From: Streptomyces sp. A012304
GTDB taxonomy: Bacteria; Actinomycetota; Actinomycetes; Streptomycetales; Streptomycetaceae
NCBI RefSeq assembly: GCF_026008495.1
Contig: NZ_BQUN01000188.1
Location: 207,616 to 249,514, forward strand
DNA: 41,899 bases
Direction of reading: 5' to 3'
The notes under the pieces are model-generated. The model searched no databases, had not been told where the DNA came from, and saw only the letters and a program-made list of their open reading frames with translations. Below, one piece after another: positions 25,795-34,290 of the stretch (position 1 is the stretch's first letter; each line of letters begins with the position of its first letter). Made by a program: the position numbers and the translations under genes.

Positions 25795-27716
25795 GCCTCT
25801 CCCTGGTGAGTGATGTGCCGCTGCCGGTGTCGGTCCTCGGGGTCGCGCCGGCCGCCGCCGAGCGCGAGGTCGGTGGGCCCGCCCGCCGGGACGTCATCGG
25901 TGCGGCCGAGGGCGATGTCGCCGCCCGAGCGGTCGATGAGACAGGTCGCCAGCAGGTCGAGCGCGTCCCGCACCGCGGGGTCACCGATCCTCGAGCGCAG
26001 GTCCTGTACGTGCCGTACGTCCTGCGGTCGGCCGTGCAGGAGCGGCCGTTCGAGGAGCGTGCGCGCGGTGGGCAGATGAGGGCTGTGGACCTCGAAGCCG
26101 TCATCGGCCCCGGTCCGGCTCACGACGAACATGTCCTGTCCCGGAGTCAGGGTGAGAAGGCGCTGCCGTACCACTCCCGCTGTGGCGGACTGCGGGTACC
26201 GCAGCCACGGCAGGTCGATGTCGAGCCGGCTGGTCCCGGAGGCGTACACACGGGCGGCGAAGGCGTCGTCCAGGACCGGCACGCGCCATGTGTCGTCGGG
26301 CCACCGTTTCCGTGGCACTCCCAGCCGGTGCTCGGTGCGGCGCGGGTCGCCGTCCGGTCCGAACTCCCAGATCTCGGTCGACTGACCGCTGACCCGGGAC
26401 GCGTTCTGGTGCAGTGCCAGTGAGTTCCGTGAGAGGAAGGACAGCACCGGGGAGAACAGAGAATCCCCTCCGACCCTGCGGTACAGGGGCATCGCGTGGA
26501 GGAGCTGTCCGTCCTCGGTGGTCACGTAGACGTTCCTGAGGTCGGAGAACGCGATCAGGCGGGCCGCCGGCAGCGTAGCGAGCGTGTGGCAGACGCTGAT
26601 CCACCGCCGGCCCCTGTCCGTCCCGGGCGGAGCGGAGAGCGCGGTCGGCTCGTGCCGCAGCCCGAGCGCGCCGGGGTCGACGAAGGCCGGACCACCGGGA
26701 CAGAGCACCACCGCGCCGCGGCTCGTCCTGCGCAGGTCCGACATGGCTGTCGCCGCGCCGACGGTCTCGTACACGGGCAGGATCCGGGTGATCCGGCACA
26801 GTTCGTCCCCGGCGCGCAGCTTGACGAGAATCTCGTCGCCGAGATGCAGGATCGAGGTCTCGGTCTCCGCTGCCGTCGGTGTGCTTCCGGCGAACCGACG
26901 GGTGATGTCGCCCGTGCCGATCCGCAGCGTCTCCACGCGGAGTTCCCTGGGCAGTCCCCGTTTCCGCACGGCGTACCTCAGGGCCAGTTCCGAGGTGTCG
27001 GGGGAGAAGGACGCGCCCTGGTGGTCCCCGCTGACGTCATACGTGATCGGAGCGTCCCGTGGCAGCCGGTCGACGAGCGCCCTCAGCTGCTCGGGGGAGG
27101 GCGCCGACGCCCCCGCGAGCAGGCCCACGACCCCGTCCGTGCGCTCCGTCACCGGCAGGAGGCGGGCGGCCGCGGCCCCCTTGGCCAGGGGCAGGTCGCG
27201 CACCAGGCGGCGCAGCTCCGCCCAGTCCTGCCGTTCCGCCAGATGGTGTCCGAGGTAGTCCAGCTCGTCGTACGACATCTCGGCGACCCGGTCGCGCCGG
27301 TCGCCGGTGACCACCACCCGGATGACCTCGCCGTCGCCCTCGGCGGCCATGGCCGTACGCAGCCGTGCGCGGATCCTGGGCGGGGCGGCACGGTAGGCGA
27401 GGGCCAGCAACGACCCGTCGGGGTCCAGCGCCCGACGCTGGGCGAACTGCCCGATGAGGACCAGATACGCGGCACGGTCGGTGGGCTCTTCCGGTGCTGC
27501 GGCCGCGAGGTCCAGGGCGTCCCGCTCGCGCAGGCCCGCGGCAGCGGCGCGTGCGGTGTCCTGCGCGGCGGGATCGCCTGCGGCGCAGGCCCGTACCAGC
27601 CGCCGCCAGGCGTGCCGGGCACGCACCCCCCGGGAGCCGTCGGCGCGCCGGCGCGCGGACCTATGCAGCAGCAGGGCGGCATCGTCCGCGGTGAGCCCGC
27701 GTTCCGCCATCCTCAT
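25791..27716 (-). CDS. Propeller-like paralog 1 of Hsp70/AAA operon
   Basis: This 641-aa protein of no named family is clearly related to the 29887-31785 protein. Both begin with a conserved helical N-terminal region (RGVRARHAWRRLVRAC), share ALDPDGSLLALAYR and DLDYLG/ELDYLG motifs, and continue with beta-strand repeats typical of a degenerate propeller (GASFSPDTSELALRY; VYVTTEDGQLLHAM). The C-terminus holds DIALGRTDDV, GGPTDLALGG, then a basic tail. ATGA overlaps link it to the 27713 gene upstream and to the Hsp70-like gene downstream. Likely role: a scaffold or recognition subunit of the ATPase system; this is inference. Confidence 0.8.
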   Translation of the reverse strand: MRMAERGLTADDAALLLHRSARRRADGSRGVRARHAWRRLVRACAAGDPAAQDTARAAAAGLRERDALDLAAAAPEEPTDRAAYLVLIGQFAQRRALDPDGSLLALAYRAAPPRIRARLRTAMAAEGDGEVIRVVVTGDRRDRVAEMSYDELDYLGHHLAERQDWAELRRLVRDLPLAKGAAAARLLPVTERTDGVVGLLAGASAPSPEQLRALVDRLPRDAPITYDVSGDHQGASFSPDTSELALRYAVRKRGLPRELRVETLRIGTGDITRRFAGSTPTAAETETSILHLGDEILVKLRAGDELCRITRILPVYETVGAATAMSDLRRTSRGAVVLCPGGPAFVDPGALGLRHEPTALSAPPGTDRGRRWISVCHTLATLPAARLIAFSDLRNVYVTTEDGQLLHAMPLYRRVGGDSLFSPVLSFLSRNSLALHQNASRVSGQSTEIWEFGPDGDPRRTEHRLGVPRKRWPDDTWRVPVLDDAFAARVYASGTSRLDIDLPWLRYPQSATAGVVRQRLLTLTPGQDMFVVSRTGADDGFEVHSPHLPTARTLLERPLLHGRPQDVRHVQDLRSRIGDPAVRDALDLLATCLIDRSGGDIALGRTDDVPAGGPTDLALGGGRRDPEDRHRQRHITHQGEA

Positions 27717-29890
27717 CCCCCCAACTCGATCTCGGAGCCGGGCACGGTCGCCCCCCTCCTCACCGCGCCGATCTCCACGTCGTGCCGGAACCGGTGCTCC
27801 AGACAGGTCCGGAGCAGGGCCAGGAAGTACAGGTCGACGGTGCCGCCCCGGCCGGGAACGGCCAGGACGTCGCCCCGGGGCGAGATACGCACCGGGCACC
27901 CCGCCCAGGCGACGCGTCGGCCCGGGCGGGTGATCGTCTCGCCCACGAGGTTCCGGGGCATGCGGCTGCCGGGGGACGACGGAACGGCGAGCAGGTTCAG
28001 GTGCGACTCGCTCACCGCCACGAAGCGGTCGAGCACGGCCGACCAGGCCACCCCGATCGGGGCCGCCTCGGGTGACCGGACGAGGATCCGCCGGGGCCGC
28101 GCCGCCGAGGTGAACGGTGCGTGCCACAGGCGCAGGTCGCCCCGGGAGGTGCACCGCACCAGCGCGGAGGGGGACATGGCGGCGTGCAGCCGCTCGCCCG
28201 CGCCCAGAGGTGATCCCGTGTTCAACCGGGTGACGCCGGAACCGGCGAGGTCGGCCACGACGGCGTACGCGTCGGGCTCACCGCCGAGGACGGCGATCAT
28301 CCGTCCGTCGGGGCGGACAGCGGTGACCGTCGACGGCCCCCCGGCGAGGCCGGCCACCACGTGGCTCCGGACGAGTGGACCGTCGGGACCCGCGACGAAC
28401 ACCGCGATCTCCAGGTTGCCGTCCCAGTCGTAGGCCCCGGCGGTCACGGCGAAGGCCCGGTCGCCGGCGACGCGGTCCACGCCCGTGACGGTGACGTGCC
28501 GCGACTCGTCGGTGAAGTCGAGGGGCCGGATGCCGCTGGGGTCGGCGCGATGCACCATGGGCTTCCCGGGACCGTGCTTCCGCTTTCCCGACGCCTCCGT
28601 GACGACGAGGAGGGTGTCCGATCCCAGGTGCGTCACCCGCTTCACCGGATCCGTGAAGCCGGCGTACACGCGCTCCAGCGCTCCGGTGCGCACGTCGATG
28701 ACTCCGGCGAGGTTGCCGAGCCCTCCGGCGGCGAAGGCCAGTCGGGTGCCGTCGGGTGAGAACGCGACATCATGGACGTCCGCGATGCGCGGGTCGAGGG
28801 CGGCGAGTTCGACGCGGGAATGCGGGGCGTGCGGGGCGCCGAGGGCCTGCGCGCAGCCGCGTACGCCCGCTGGGTCCGCGGCCCGCAGGGCCTCGACCAC
28901 ACGGCGTTGTGCGTGGCCCGGCGGTTCGCGGTCGCCGAAGTGGCGTGCGGCGTCCACGGCTTCGGGAAGCGGCATCAGCATGACGAGCGACCACAGCCGG
29001 TCCCAGTCCTGTCGCTGTGCCAGCTCACCTACGACAAAGGCACGTTCCTTCTCGGTGAGGGAGAGGTGGCCATCGCCGCCGGTGCCTTGTCCGGCGAGGA
29101 CGCGCAGCACGTCGACGCCGCCGAGCGCGGTGATCGCCTCCCGCAGCGACGCTCGTTCCCCGGCCGGCAGGGTCCGGTAGCCGAGCGCCAGCAACGCGCC
29201 GTCGGGGTCCAGCGCCCAGTACTGGTCCCGCTGCCTGGTCCGTGCGAAGAACAGGGCGCGTTGGACCTCGTCGGACGGGGCGAGACGGTGGGCGAGGCAG
29301 AAGGCGAGGGCATCGGAGGAGGCCGCCGCCGTCGCGTGACGACAGACGAGGTCGACGGCCGCGGGATCGTCGCCCGCGAGCAGGCGGGCACGGGCGGCGT
29401 CCCCGATCGGATGATCGAATCGGACGGCTTCCCCGGCCAGCAGGGCCGGGGGGAGTGCCACGCCCTGCTCGCCGAGTGCCAGGCGGCTGAGCAGGTTCCT
29501 TCGGCCGTCGGCCTCTGTCGCGGGACGGCCGTACCGCTCCAGCAGCGACCACAGCTCGGGGTGGTGGGCATGGAGCCAGTCAGTCCAGGCGGCGTCGACG
29601 ACCCGGGCCGGAACCGGCGCCGCCGTGTCGAGCAGCCCGGCCACGAACGCGGAGGCCCACCGCTGCGAACCCCGCCCGGACACCGACGGTGTCAGCCACA
29701 CCCGCCACAGCGCCTCGGCACCGTCGGCACCCTCGGCCTCCGCGATCCGGGTGACGACGCTCAGGGCGTCGGAGGCGCCGCAGACGGCCGCGCGGACCAG
29801 GGTGCCGAGTGCCTCACGGCGGCGCGGCGAGTCCCTGCGCAGGGGAAGCCGCAGGACGAGCGCGGCGGTGCGTGGACGCATGCGCTTCAC
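27713..29890 (-). CDS. Propeller-like paralog 2 (WD40-like, ends in Gly-Gly)
   Basis: This 725-aa protein has an alpha-helical first half and a second half of WD40/beta-propeller-like repeats (DVAFSPDGTRLAFAAG, VTAVRPDGRMIAVLGG, VRISPRGDVLAVPG). It shares LDPDGALLALGYR with the two neighbours and a C-terminal tail with DVEIG ... EIELGG. The protein stops exactly after GG. GTG 29890 overlaps the previous stop (GTGA). The function is unknown; propellers usually bind other proteins, so it may present clients to the Hsp70- or AAA-type ATPase. Confidence 0.8.
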   Translation of the reverse strand: MKRMRPRTAALVLRLPLRRDSPRRREALGTLVRAAVCGASDALSVVTRIAEAEGADGAEALWRVWLTPSVSGRGSQRWASAFVAGLLDTAAPVPARVVDAAWTDWLHAHHPELWSLLERYGRPATEADGRRNLLSRLALGEQGVALPPALLAGEAVRFDHPIGDAARARLLAGDDPAAVDLVCRHATAAASSDALAFCLAHRLAPSDEVQRALFFARTRQRDQYWALDPDGALLALGYRTLPAGERASLREAITALGGVDVLRVLAGQGTGGDGHLSLTEKERAFVVGELAQRQDWDRLWSLVMLMPLPEAVDAARHFGDREPPGHAQRRVVEALRAADPAGVRGCAQALGAPHAPHSRVELAALDPRIADVHDVAFSPDGTRLAFAAGGLGNLAGVIDVRTGALERVYAGFTDPVKRVTHLGSDTLLVVTEASGKRKHGPGKPMVHRADPSGIRPLDFTDESRHVTVTGVDRVAGDRAFAVTAGAYDWDGNLEIAVFVAGPDGPLVRSHVVAGLAGGPSTVTAVRPDGRMIAVLGGEPDAYAVVADLAGSGVTRLNTGSPLGAGERLHAAMSPSALVRCTSRGDLRLWHAPFTSAARPRRILVRSPEAAPIGVAWSAVLDRFVAVSESHLNLLAVPSSPGSRMPRNLVGETITRPGRRVAWAGCPVRISPRGDVLAVPGRGGTVDLYFLALLRTCLEHRFRHDVEIGAVRRGATVPGSEIELGG

Positions 29891-31785
29891 CTCTCCCCGT
29901 GTCCGCCGAGGGCGATGTCGTGCGGGCCGCCCGCGGCCACGGGCCCGGCGCCGAGTGCGACATCGGCGCCGAAGCGGTCCGCGAGAGCGTGTGCCAGGAG
30001 ATCCAGCGCCTTGCGCACCTCGGGATCACCGACCTTGGTAGCCAGCTCCCGCACGCGGTGCCACTGCCGCGGGGTGGCGTGCAGCAGCGGTTGTTCCAGG
30101 GCTTCGCGGGCGGCGGGCAGGTGAGCGTCGTGTACCTCGATGGCATCGACGGCGGTGCTCTCGGCGCGCGACTTCACCGCGGTGACCATCACGTCCGCAC
30201 GCGTGGACACCGCGATCAGGTCGCGGCGGTCGTGGGCCAGCCGGTGCAGCTCTGTGGCGAAGGGGGAATCGAGGGGATGCTCCGACAGGGTCGTGAGCGC
30301 TCTTCGAAATGCCGCTGTTTCCGCGGGACCGTACGGCCGGTCTCCCGACGCGAGCGTCCGGATCCGGTCGAACACGCCCCGCTCCGGGGGATGTTCGCCG
30401 TCGAGTGGCACACGACCGGACGCGGAGAGGACCTGGACCTTGCGCGGGTGTCCCCACCCGGAGTAGTACGTGACGAATGCCAGCGCCTGCGGGCCGAGGA
30501 AGCTCGCCGTGGTCGCGCCGCCGGCTTTGTAGTGGAGTACGGTCCCCTGTTCGTCCACCACGAGGAGCGAGCGGGAGGTGGCGATCGCGATCAAGCGGGA
30601 TTCCGGGAGGGTCGTGATGTCGCACAGGAGATGACCGGTGTGCGGCTCAGGCCCGAGGAGCGCGCCGGCCTCCGCGGCGATCCGGGGAACGGCGACATGC
30701 CTGGGGCGGGAGGCGCCGCGATCGACGAAGACGAGCCCGGACGAGGTGACCGCGACGACGCCCGTGCTCGCCCGGCCCATTCCGGAGACCACGTCCGGGC
30801 CCTTCAGGAGAATCTCCTCGTACTCGGGACGCACCCGGATCAGGGCCTGGACCGGCGGGTTCCCCGGGAGCAGATCCATGCGGTAGAGCTCGTCGCCCAG
30901 GTGCAGCACCGAGTGGGCCGTCACCCACGACAGCAGGCCCGTCCTCCTCCTCGCCTGCTGTGCCGCCGGTTCCCGGCGGACATGCGGGACGCTCTCGCCG
31001 GTCGCGATGCGAATGGTCTCCATCAAACCGTCGGGCCCGGTGACGCCGGGTGACGACCGCGCCGCGACCACGGCGATCTCGGCCTGGTCAGGGGAGAAGG
31101 AAACCCGCATCCCCATGCCGACGGTGTACGAGGTCACCGCATCGCGGGGCAGCTTCTCGACCGTGGCGGCCAACTGCTCGGCAGGGAATGCCGACAGCGC
31201 GGTGAGGAGGACACCGCGCTCTCCGGTGCGCTCCTCGGCGGGCAGCAGACGAGCGGTCGCCCCAGCCTTGGCCAACGGCAGGTCGAGCGCGAGCCAGCGC
31301 AGCTCGTCCCAGCGCCGGTGCTCGGCCAACTGGCGTCCCAGGTAGTCCAGGTCCTCGGACGACATCGCGGCGACGCGGTCACGCTGTTCGCCGCCGACGA
31401 CGACGCGGACCGCCTCCCCGTCGCCCTCGGCGGCCATGGCCGCGCGCAGCCGCCCACGGGTCTCCACCGTCGCCGTCCAGTACGCCAGCGCCAGCCGCGC
31501 CCCGTCCGGGTCCAGGGCCTGCCGCTGCGCCCGCTGCCCGATCAGCGTCAGATAGGCCGCCCGGTCAGCGGGCTCGACCGGTCCCGCCGCCAGCAGCTCC
31601 AGTACGTCCGTGTCCGGCAACTCAGCGGTCCGCACGGCCTCCTGGGCCGCCGCGTCCCCGCAGGCGCACGCCCGCACCAGCCGCCGCCACGCCCAGCGGG
31701 CCCGCACCCCCCGCGTGCCGTCCGCGCTCCGCCGCGCGGCCCGCCGCAGCAGCCGGGCCGCGCCGTCCTCCGTCAGCCGTGCCAC
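29887..31785 (-). CDS. Propeller-like paralog 3
   Basis: This 632-aa protein is the closest relative of the 25791-27716 product. Shared parts include GTRGVRARWAWRRLVRAC, QALDPDGARLALAY, AAMAAEGDGEAVRVVVGG, DLDYLGRQLAEH and DLPLAKAGATARLLP. Beta-rich repeats fill the second half (VSFSPDQAEIAVVAA). The C-terminus reads DVALGAGPVAAGGPHDIALGG with a 4-residue extension. GTG 31785 is chosen, 5 bp after the AAA+ gene stop and with GGAGG immediately upstream. Role inferred from neighbours only. Confidence 0.8.
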   Translation of the reverse strand: MARLTEDGAARLLRRAARRSADGTRGVRARWAWRRLVRACACGDAAAQEAVRTAELPDTDVLELLAAGPVEPADRAAYLTLIGQRAQRQALDPDGARLALAYWTATVETRGRLRAAMAAEGDGEAVRVVVGGEQRDRVAAMSSEDLDYLGRQLAEHRRWDELRWLALDLPLAKAGATARLLPAEERTGERGVLLTALSAFPAEQLAATVEKLPRDAVTSYTVGMGMRVSFSPDQAEIAVVAARSSPGVTGPDGLMETIRIATGESVPHVRREPAAQQARRRTGLLSWVTAHSVLHLGDELYRMDLLPGNPPVQALIRVRPEYEEILLKGPDVVSGMGRASTGVVAVTSSGLVFVDRGASRPRHVAVPRIAAEAGALLGPEPHTGHLLCDITTLPESRLIAIATSRSLLVVDEQGTVLHYKAGGATTASFLGPQALAFVTYYSGWGHPRKVQVLSASGRVPLDGEHPPERGVFDRIRTLASGDRPYGPAETAAFRRALTTLSEHPLDSPFATELHRLAHDRRDLIAVSTRADVMVTAVKSRAESTAVDAIEVHDAHLPAAREALEQPLLHATPRQWHRVRELATKVGDPEVRKALDLLAHALADRFGADVALGAGPVAAGGPHDIALGGHGER

Positions 31786-31790
31786 CTCCG

Positions 31791-33338
31791 CTACACCTCC
31801 AGCACCGGAACCTGGTGCTCGGCCGCCTGCGCCGCCCCCGCGAAGGACGCCGACTGGGCGCGGCCCTCGCGCAGCCAGGCGCGCAGGTCCTCGATGACCT
31901 CGCGCTGGGAGCGGCTCAGCGGCACGGTGCGGGCGGCGGCGCGGGCGATGTCGTCGGTGGTGATGTCGCGCTCCTCGGCGAACGCCTCGTACATCGCGTC
32001 CACGACGACCTGCTCCAGCTCGGCGCCGACGAACCCGTCGCAGTCCCGGGCCAGCCGGTACACGTCGAACATCTCCGGCTTGCGGCCGCGCTTGCGCAGG
32101 TGGACGGTGATGATCTCGCGGCGCTCCTCCTCGGTGGGCAGGTCGAGGAAGAACACCTCGTCGAACCGGCCGCGGCGCAGTGTCTCCGGGGGCAGCGCGC
32201 TGACGTCGTTCGCGGTGGCCACCACGAACACCGGCGCGGTCTTCTCCTGCATCCAGGTCAGCACCGTGCCGAACACCCGCTGAGACGTGCCGCCGTCGTG
32301 CCCGCCGGCCGCCAGTGCCTTCTCCACCTCGTCGATCCACAGCACACACGGAGAGACGGTCTCCGCCAGTCGCAGCGCCCGGCGCACCCGCTCTTCCGAC
32401 TCGCCGACCAGCGAACCGAACAGCGCGCCGACGTCCAGGCGCAGCAGCGGCAACCGCCACAGCCCGCCGATCATCTTCGCGGTGAGGCTCTTGCCGGTGC
32501 CGGGGATGCCGATCAGCGCGATGCCCTTGGGGGCGGGCAGGCGGAACTCGCGGGCGGCGTCGCCGAAGGCGCGCTCGCGCAGCCGCAGCCACTCCTTGAG
32601 CACGTCCAGGCCGCCCAGGTCGTCGGGGCTCTCCTCGGCGCCGTAGAACTCCAGGGCCTCGTTCTCCCGGATGACGGCTTTCTTCTCGGCCAGCACCGCG
32701 TCGATGTCGCGGTCGTCCAGGACGTCGTCGCGGACGATGGCCTTGGCGAAGGCCCGGCGCGCCTGGGCGGCGGTCAGGCCCAGCGCGGCCTGCGCCAGGC
32801 GGCTTCGGCCCGCGGGGGTGAGCGTGGACTTCACGCCCTTGGTGCGGTCGACGAGGTGGTCGAGCTCGCGGCGCAGCGCGTCGGCCTCGGGCAGCGGCAT
32901 CTCCACCACCACGGCGTCGTCGCCCAGTTCCACGGGAATGCCGCGCACCGGAGTGGTCACGATCAGCGAGGAACCGGTGAAGACGAGCTTGTGGGCGAGG
33001 TTGCGCAGACGCCGGCGCACCGCCGGGTCGCGCTCCCAGAAGGCGTGGAAGTCCTTGAGCACATACAGGTCGCGGCGGCGTGGCTCCTTCTGCGCCAGTT
33101 CCTTGATCTTGTTCAGCGCGTCCGGCGGAGTGGCCGCCTTGGGCAGCTGCCGACCCGACGCGGACTCCAGCCCGTCGGCGATGTCCCAGGTGACGAGGTC
33201 GGAGGCGGGATCCCGGTCCCGCCGCACCTGGTCCAGCACGTCCAGCGCCCGCTGCTCCTCGACCGTGACGAGGACGATCAGCGCCACCCGGGCGCGCAGA
33301 TACAGCCGGATCTCGTCGGCGATGCCCACGGTTCCCAC
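31791..33338 (-). CDS. Ycf46-like AAA+ ATPase
   Basis: This 515-aa protein has an N-terminal domain resembling Ycf46/Spastin-type AAA proteins (ALIVLVTVEEQRALDVLDQV, YVLKDFHAFW) and a C-terminal AAA+ module with Walker A GIPGTGKS (K283), Walker B CVLWIDEVEKAL, sensor 1 VVATAN and RRGRFDEVFFLDLP. Family members are ring-forming unfoldases or remodelling ATPases; the chloroplast/cyanobacterial homolog is Ycf46. GTG 33338 follows directly on the radical SAM stop (TGAGTG). It is probably the motor of the system. Confidence 0.9.
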   Translation of the reverse strand: MGTVGIADEIRLYLRARVALIVLVTVEEQRALDVLDQVRRDRDPASDLVTWDIADGLESASGRQLPKAATPPDALNKIKELAQKEPRRRDLYVLKDFHAFWERDPAVRRRLRNLAHKLVFTGSSLIVTTPVRGIPVELGDDAVVVEMPLPEADALRRELDHLVDRTKGVKSTLTPAGRSRLAQAALGLTAAQARRAFAKAIVRDDVLDDRDIDAVLAEKKAVIRENEALEFYGAEESPDDLGGLDVLKEWLRLRERAFGDAAREFRLPAPKGIALIGIPGTGKSLTAKMIGGLWRLPLLRLDVGALFGSLVGESEERVRRALRLAETVSPCVLWIDEVEKALAAGGHDGGTSQRVFGTVLTWMQEKTAPVFVVATANDVSALPPETLRRGRFDEVFFLDLPTEEERREIITVHLRKRGRKPEMFDVYRLARDCDGFVGAELEQVVVDAMYEAFAEERDITTDDIARAAARTVPLSRSQREVIEDLRAWLREGRAQSASFAGAAQAAEHQVPVLEV

Positions 33339-33920
33339 TCAGAACTCCCCTCCCGGCGCGACCATCCCGGTGAACGTGACCGTCGCGTCGTCCCCGACGG
33401 TGATCTCCAGCTCCGGCACGGCGGCCAGGTCGTCCGCCGAGTAGCGCCCGGTACGCGCCCAGTACTCCTTGTTCGACGAGCCGCGCAGCCCCCGGGCCAG
33501 CCGCAACCGCGCGTTGTAGCGGCCGGCGACGACCAGATCGGCGTTGGCGACGGCCGCGGACCGTGCGGGGTCCGCCTCGATCTCGGCGCGGGTGAACCCG
33601 GTCAGCACGATCACCGACAGGCTGCTGCGCGCCCGTACTTCGGCGCAGAACGCGGCGACCGCGGCGGGCTGCTCCAGCGGCTCACCACCGGTCAGCGTGA
33701 CGCCCTCCAGACGCGCGGCGTCAGCCAGCGCCTCGGCGGCCACCTCGCCGGCCCCGCGCACGAGACCGGAGCCCGCCGCGGCGTGGGTCCCGGGGTTGAA
33801 GCACCCCGGGCAGCCCAGAGCGCATCCCTGGCTCCAGACGACGTACCGGACTCCCGGACCGTTGGCGGCACTTCGGGGCACCACGGCATGCAGCCGCCAC
33901 GGCGTGCCCGGGCCGCTCAT
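33339..33920 (-). CDS. NrdG-like radical SAM enzyme
   Basis: This 193-aa single-domain radical SAM protein has C33-x3-C37-x2-C40 (SQGCALGCPGC) for the 4Fe-4S cluster and TGGEPLEQ. Its length and layout match anaerobic ribonucleotide reductase activases (NrdG) and QueE-like activating enzymes, but no reductase is nearby. An unusual C-terminal stretch (ELEITVGDDATVTFTGMV) follows. ATGA overlap with the DUF2997 gene and TGAGTG junction with the AAA+ gene place it firmly in the operon. It may modify one of the operon proteins; that is an inference. Confidence 0.88.
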   Translation of the reverse strand: MSGPGTPWRLHAVVPRSAANGPGVRYVVWSQGCALGCPGCFNPGTHAAAGSGLVRGAGEVAAEALADAARLEGVTLTGGEPLEQPAAVAAFCAEVRARSSLSVIVLTGFTRAEIEADPARSAAVANADLVVAGRYNARLRLARGLRGSSNKEYWARTGRYSADDLAAVPELEITVGDDATVTFTGMVAPGGEF

Positions 33921-34120
33921 CCCTGCCACAGGCGGTCCTGCTGCTCGGCCGCGTCCTGCTGGTAGGCGTCCTCGGTGAGTACCTGGTGCTCCACCGCCCC
34001 GCCGAGCAGCCGGACCAACTCGTCGGTGTCCTGCAGACACCGCGTGCCCGAGACTCCCTGGACGTGCACTTCCACGGTGCCGTCCGCCGAGATCACGACC
34101 TCGACGCTCTCCTCCGCCAT
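33917..34120 (-). CDS. DUF2997 small protein
   Basis: This 67-aa protein fits DUF2997: VEVVISADGTVEVHVQGVSG then R-C and D-T-D-E-L-V-R-L-L-G. In cyanobacteria and some other bacteria DUF2997 and DUF1257 genes lie together with iron-sulfur proteins, in agreement with the radical SAM gene next door and DUF1257 at the far end. It is the first gene of the minus-strand operon, with AAGGG before ATG 34120 and the shared motif GGGACCCCTCCC upstream (34174-34187). It may be a substrate or adaptor of the radical SAM enzyme. Confidence 0.85.
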   Translation of the reverse strand: MAEESVEVVISADGTVEVHVQGVSGTRCLQDTDELVRLLGGAVEHQVLTEDAYQQDAAEQQDRLWQG

Positions 34121-34173
34121 CAGCTCACCCTTCGCCCGGGGAAAAGACCCCGCCCACTGTGCGGGTCGCGACT

Positions 34174-34187
34174 CGGGAGGGGTCCCG
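34174..34187 (-). promoter_or_regulatory. Shared motif CGGGACCCCTCCCG upstream of the DUF2997-AAA-Hsp70 operon
   Basis: On the minus strand this is CGGGACCCCTCCCG followed 8-10 nt later by CCCGCACAGTG. It precedes the operon start at 34120 by about 55 nt. With the opposite copy at 34222-34235 it forms a 15-bp inverted repeat in the divergent region. Confidence 0.6.
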
Positions 34188-34221
34188 GGGAAGCGGGGCA
34201 GAGGTGGCCTGGGGCGCGCTC

Positions 34222-34235
34222 CGGGACCCCTCCCG
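34222..34235 (+). promoter_or_regulatory. Shared motif CGGGACCCCTCCCG upstream of the 34291 gene
   Basis: The plus-strand copy is followed by CCGCACCATG, very like the minus-strand copy's CCCGCACAGTG at the same spacing. Both point outwards into their own gene, so the pair looks like divergent promoters of one type. Confidence 0.6.
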
Positions 34236-34290
34236 GGAGCGGAGCCGCACCATGCGGGCACCCAGACCGCTGCGAACGGGGGAGACCAGC

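Noticed and set aside
24019..25809. 596-codon plus-strand frame opposite the Hsp70-like gene
   Set aside because: Gly/Ala/Val-rich antisense frame; the minus strand has clear Hsp70 motifs.
26496..28433. 645-codon plus-strand frame opposite the propeller-like genes
   Set aside because: Spans the ends of two real coupled genes; composition of a GC-rich shadow.
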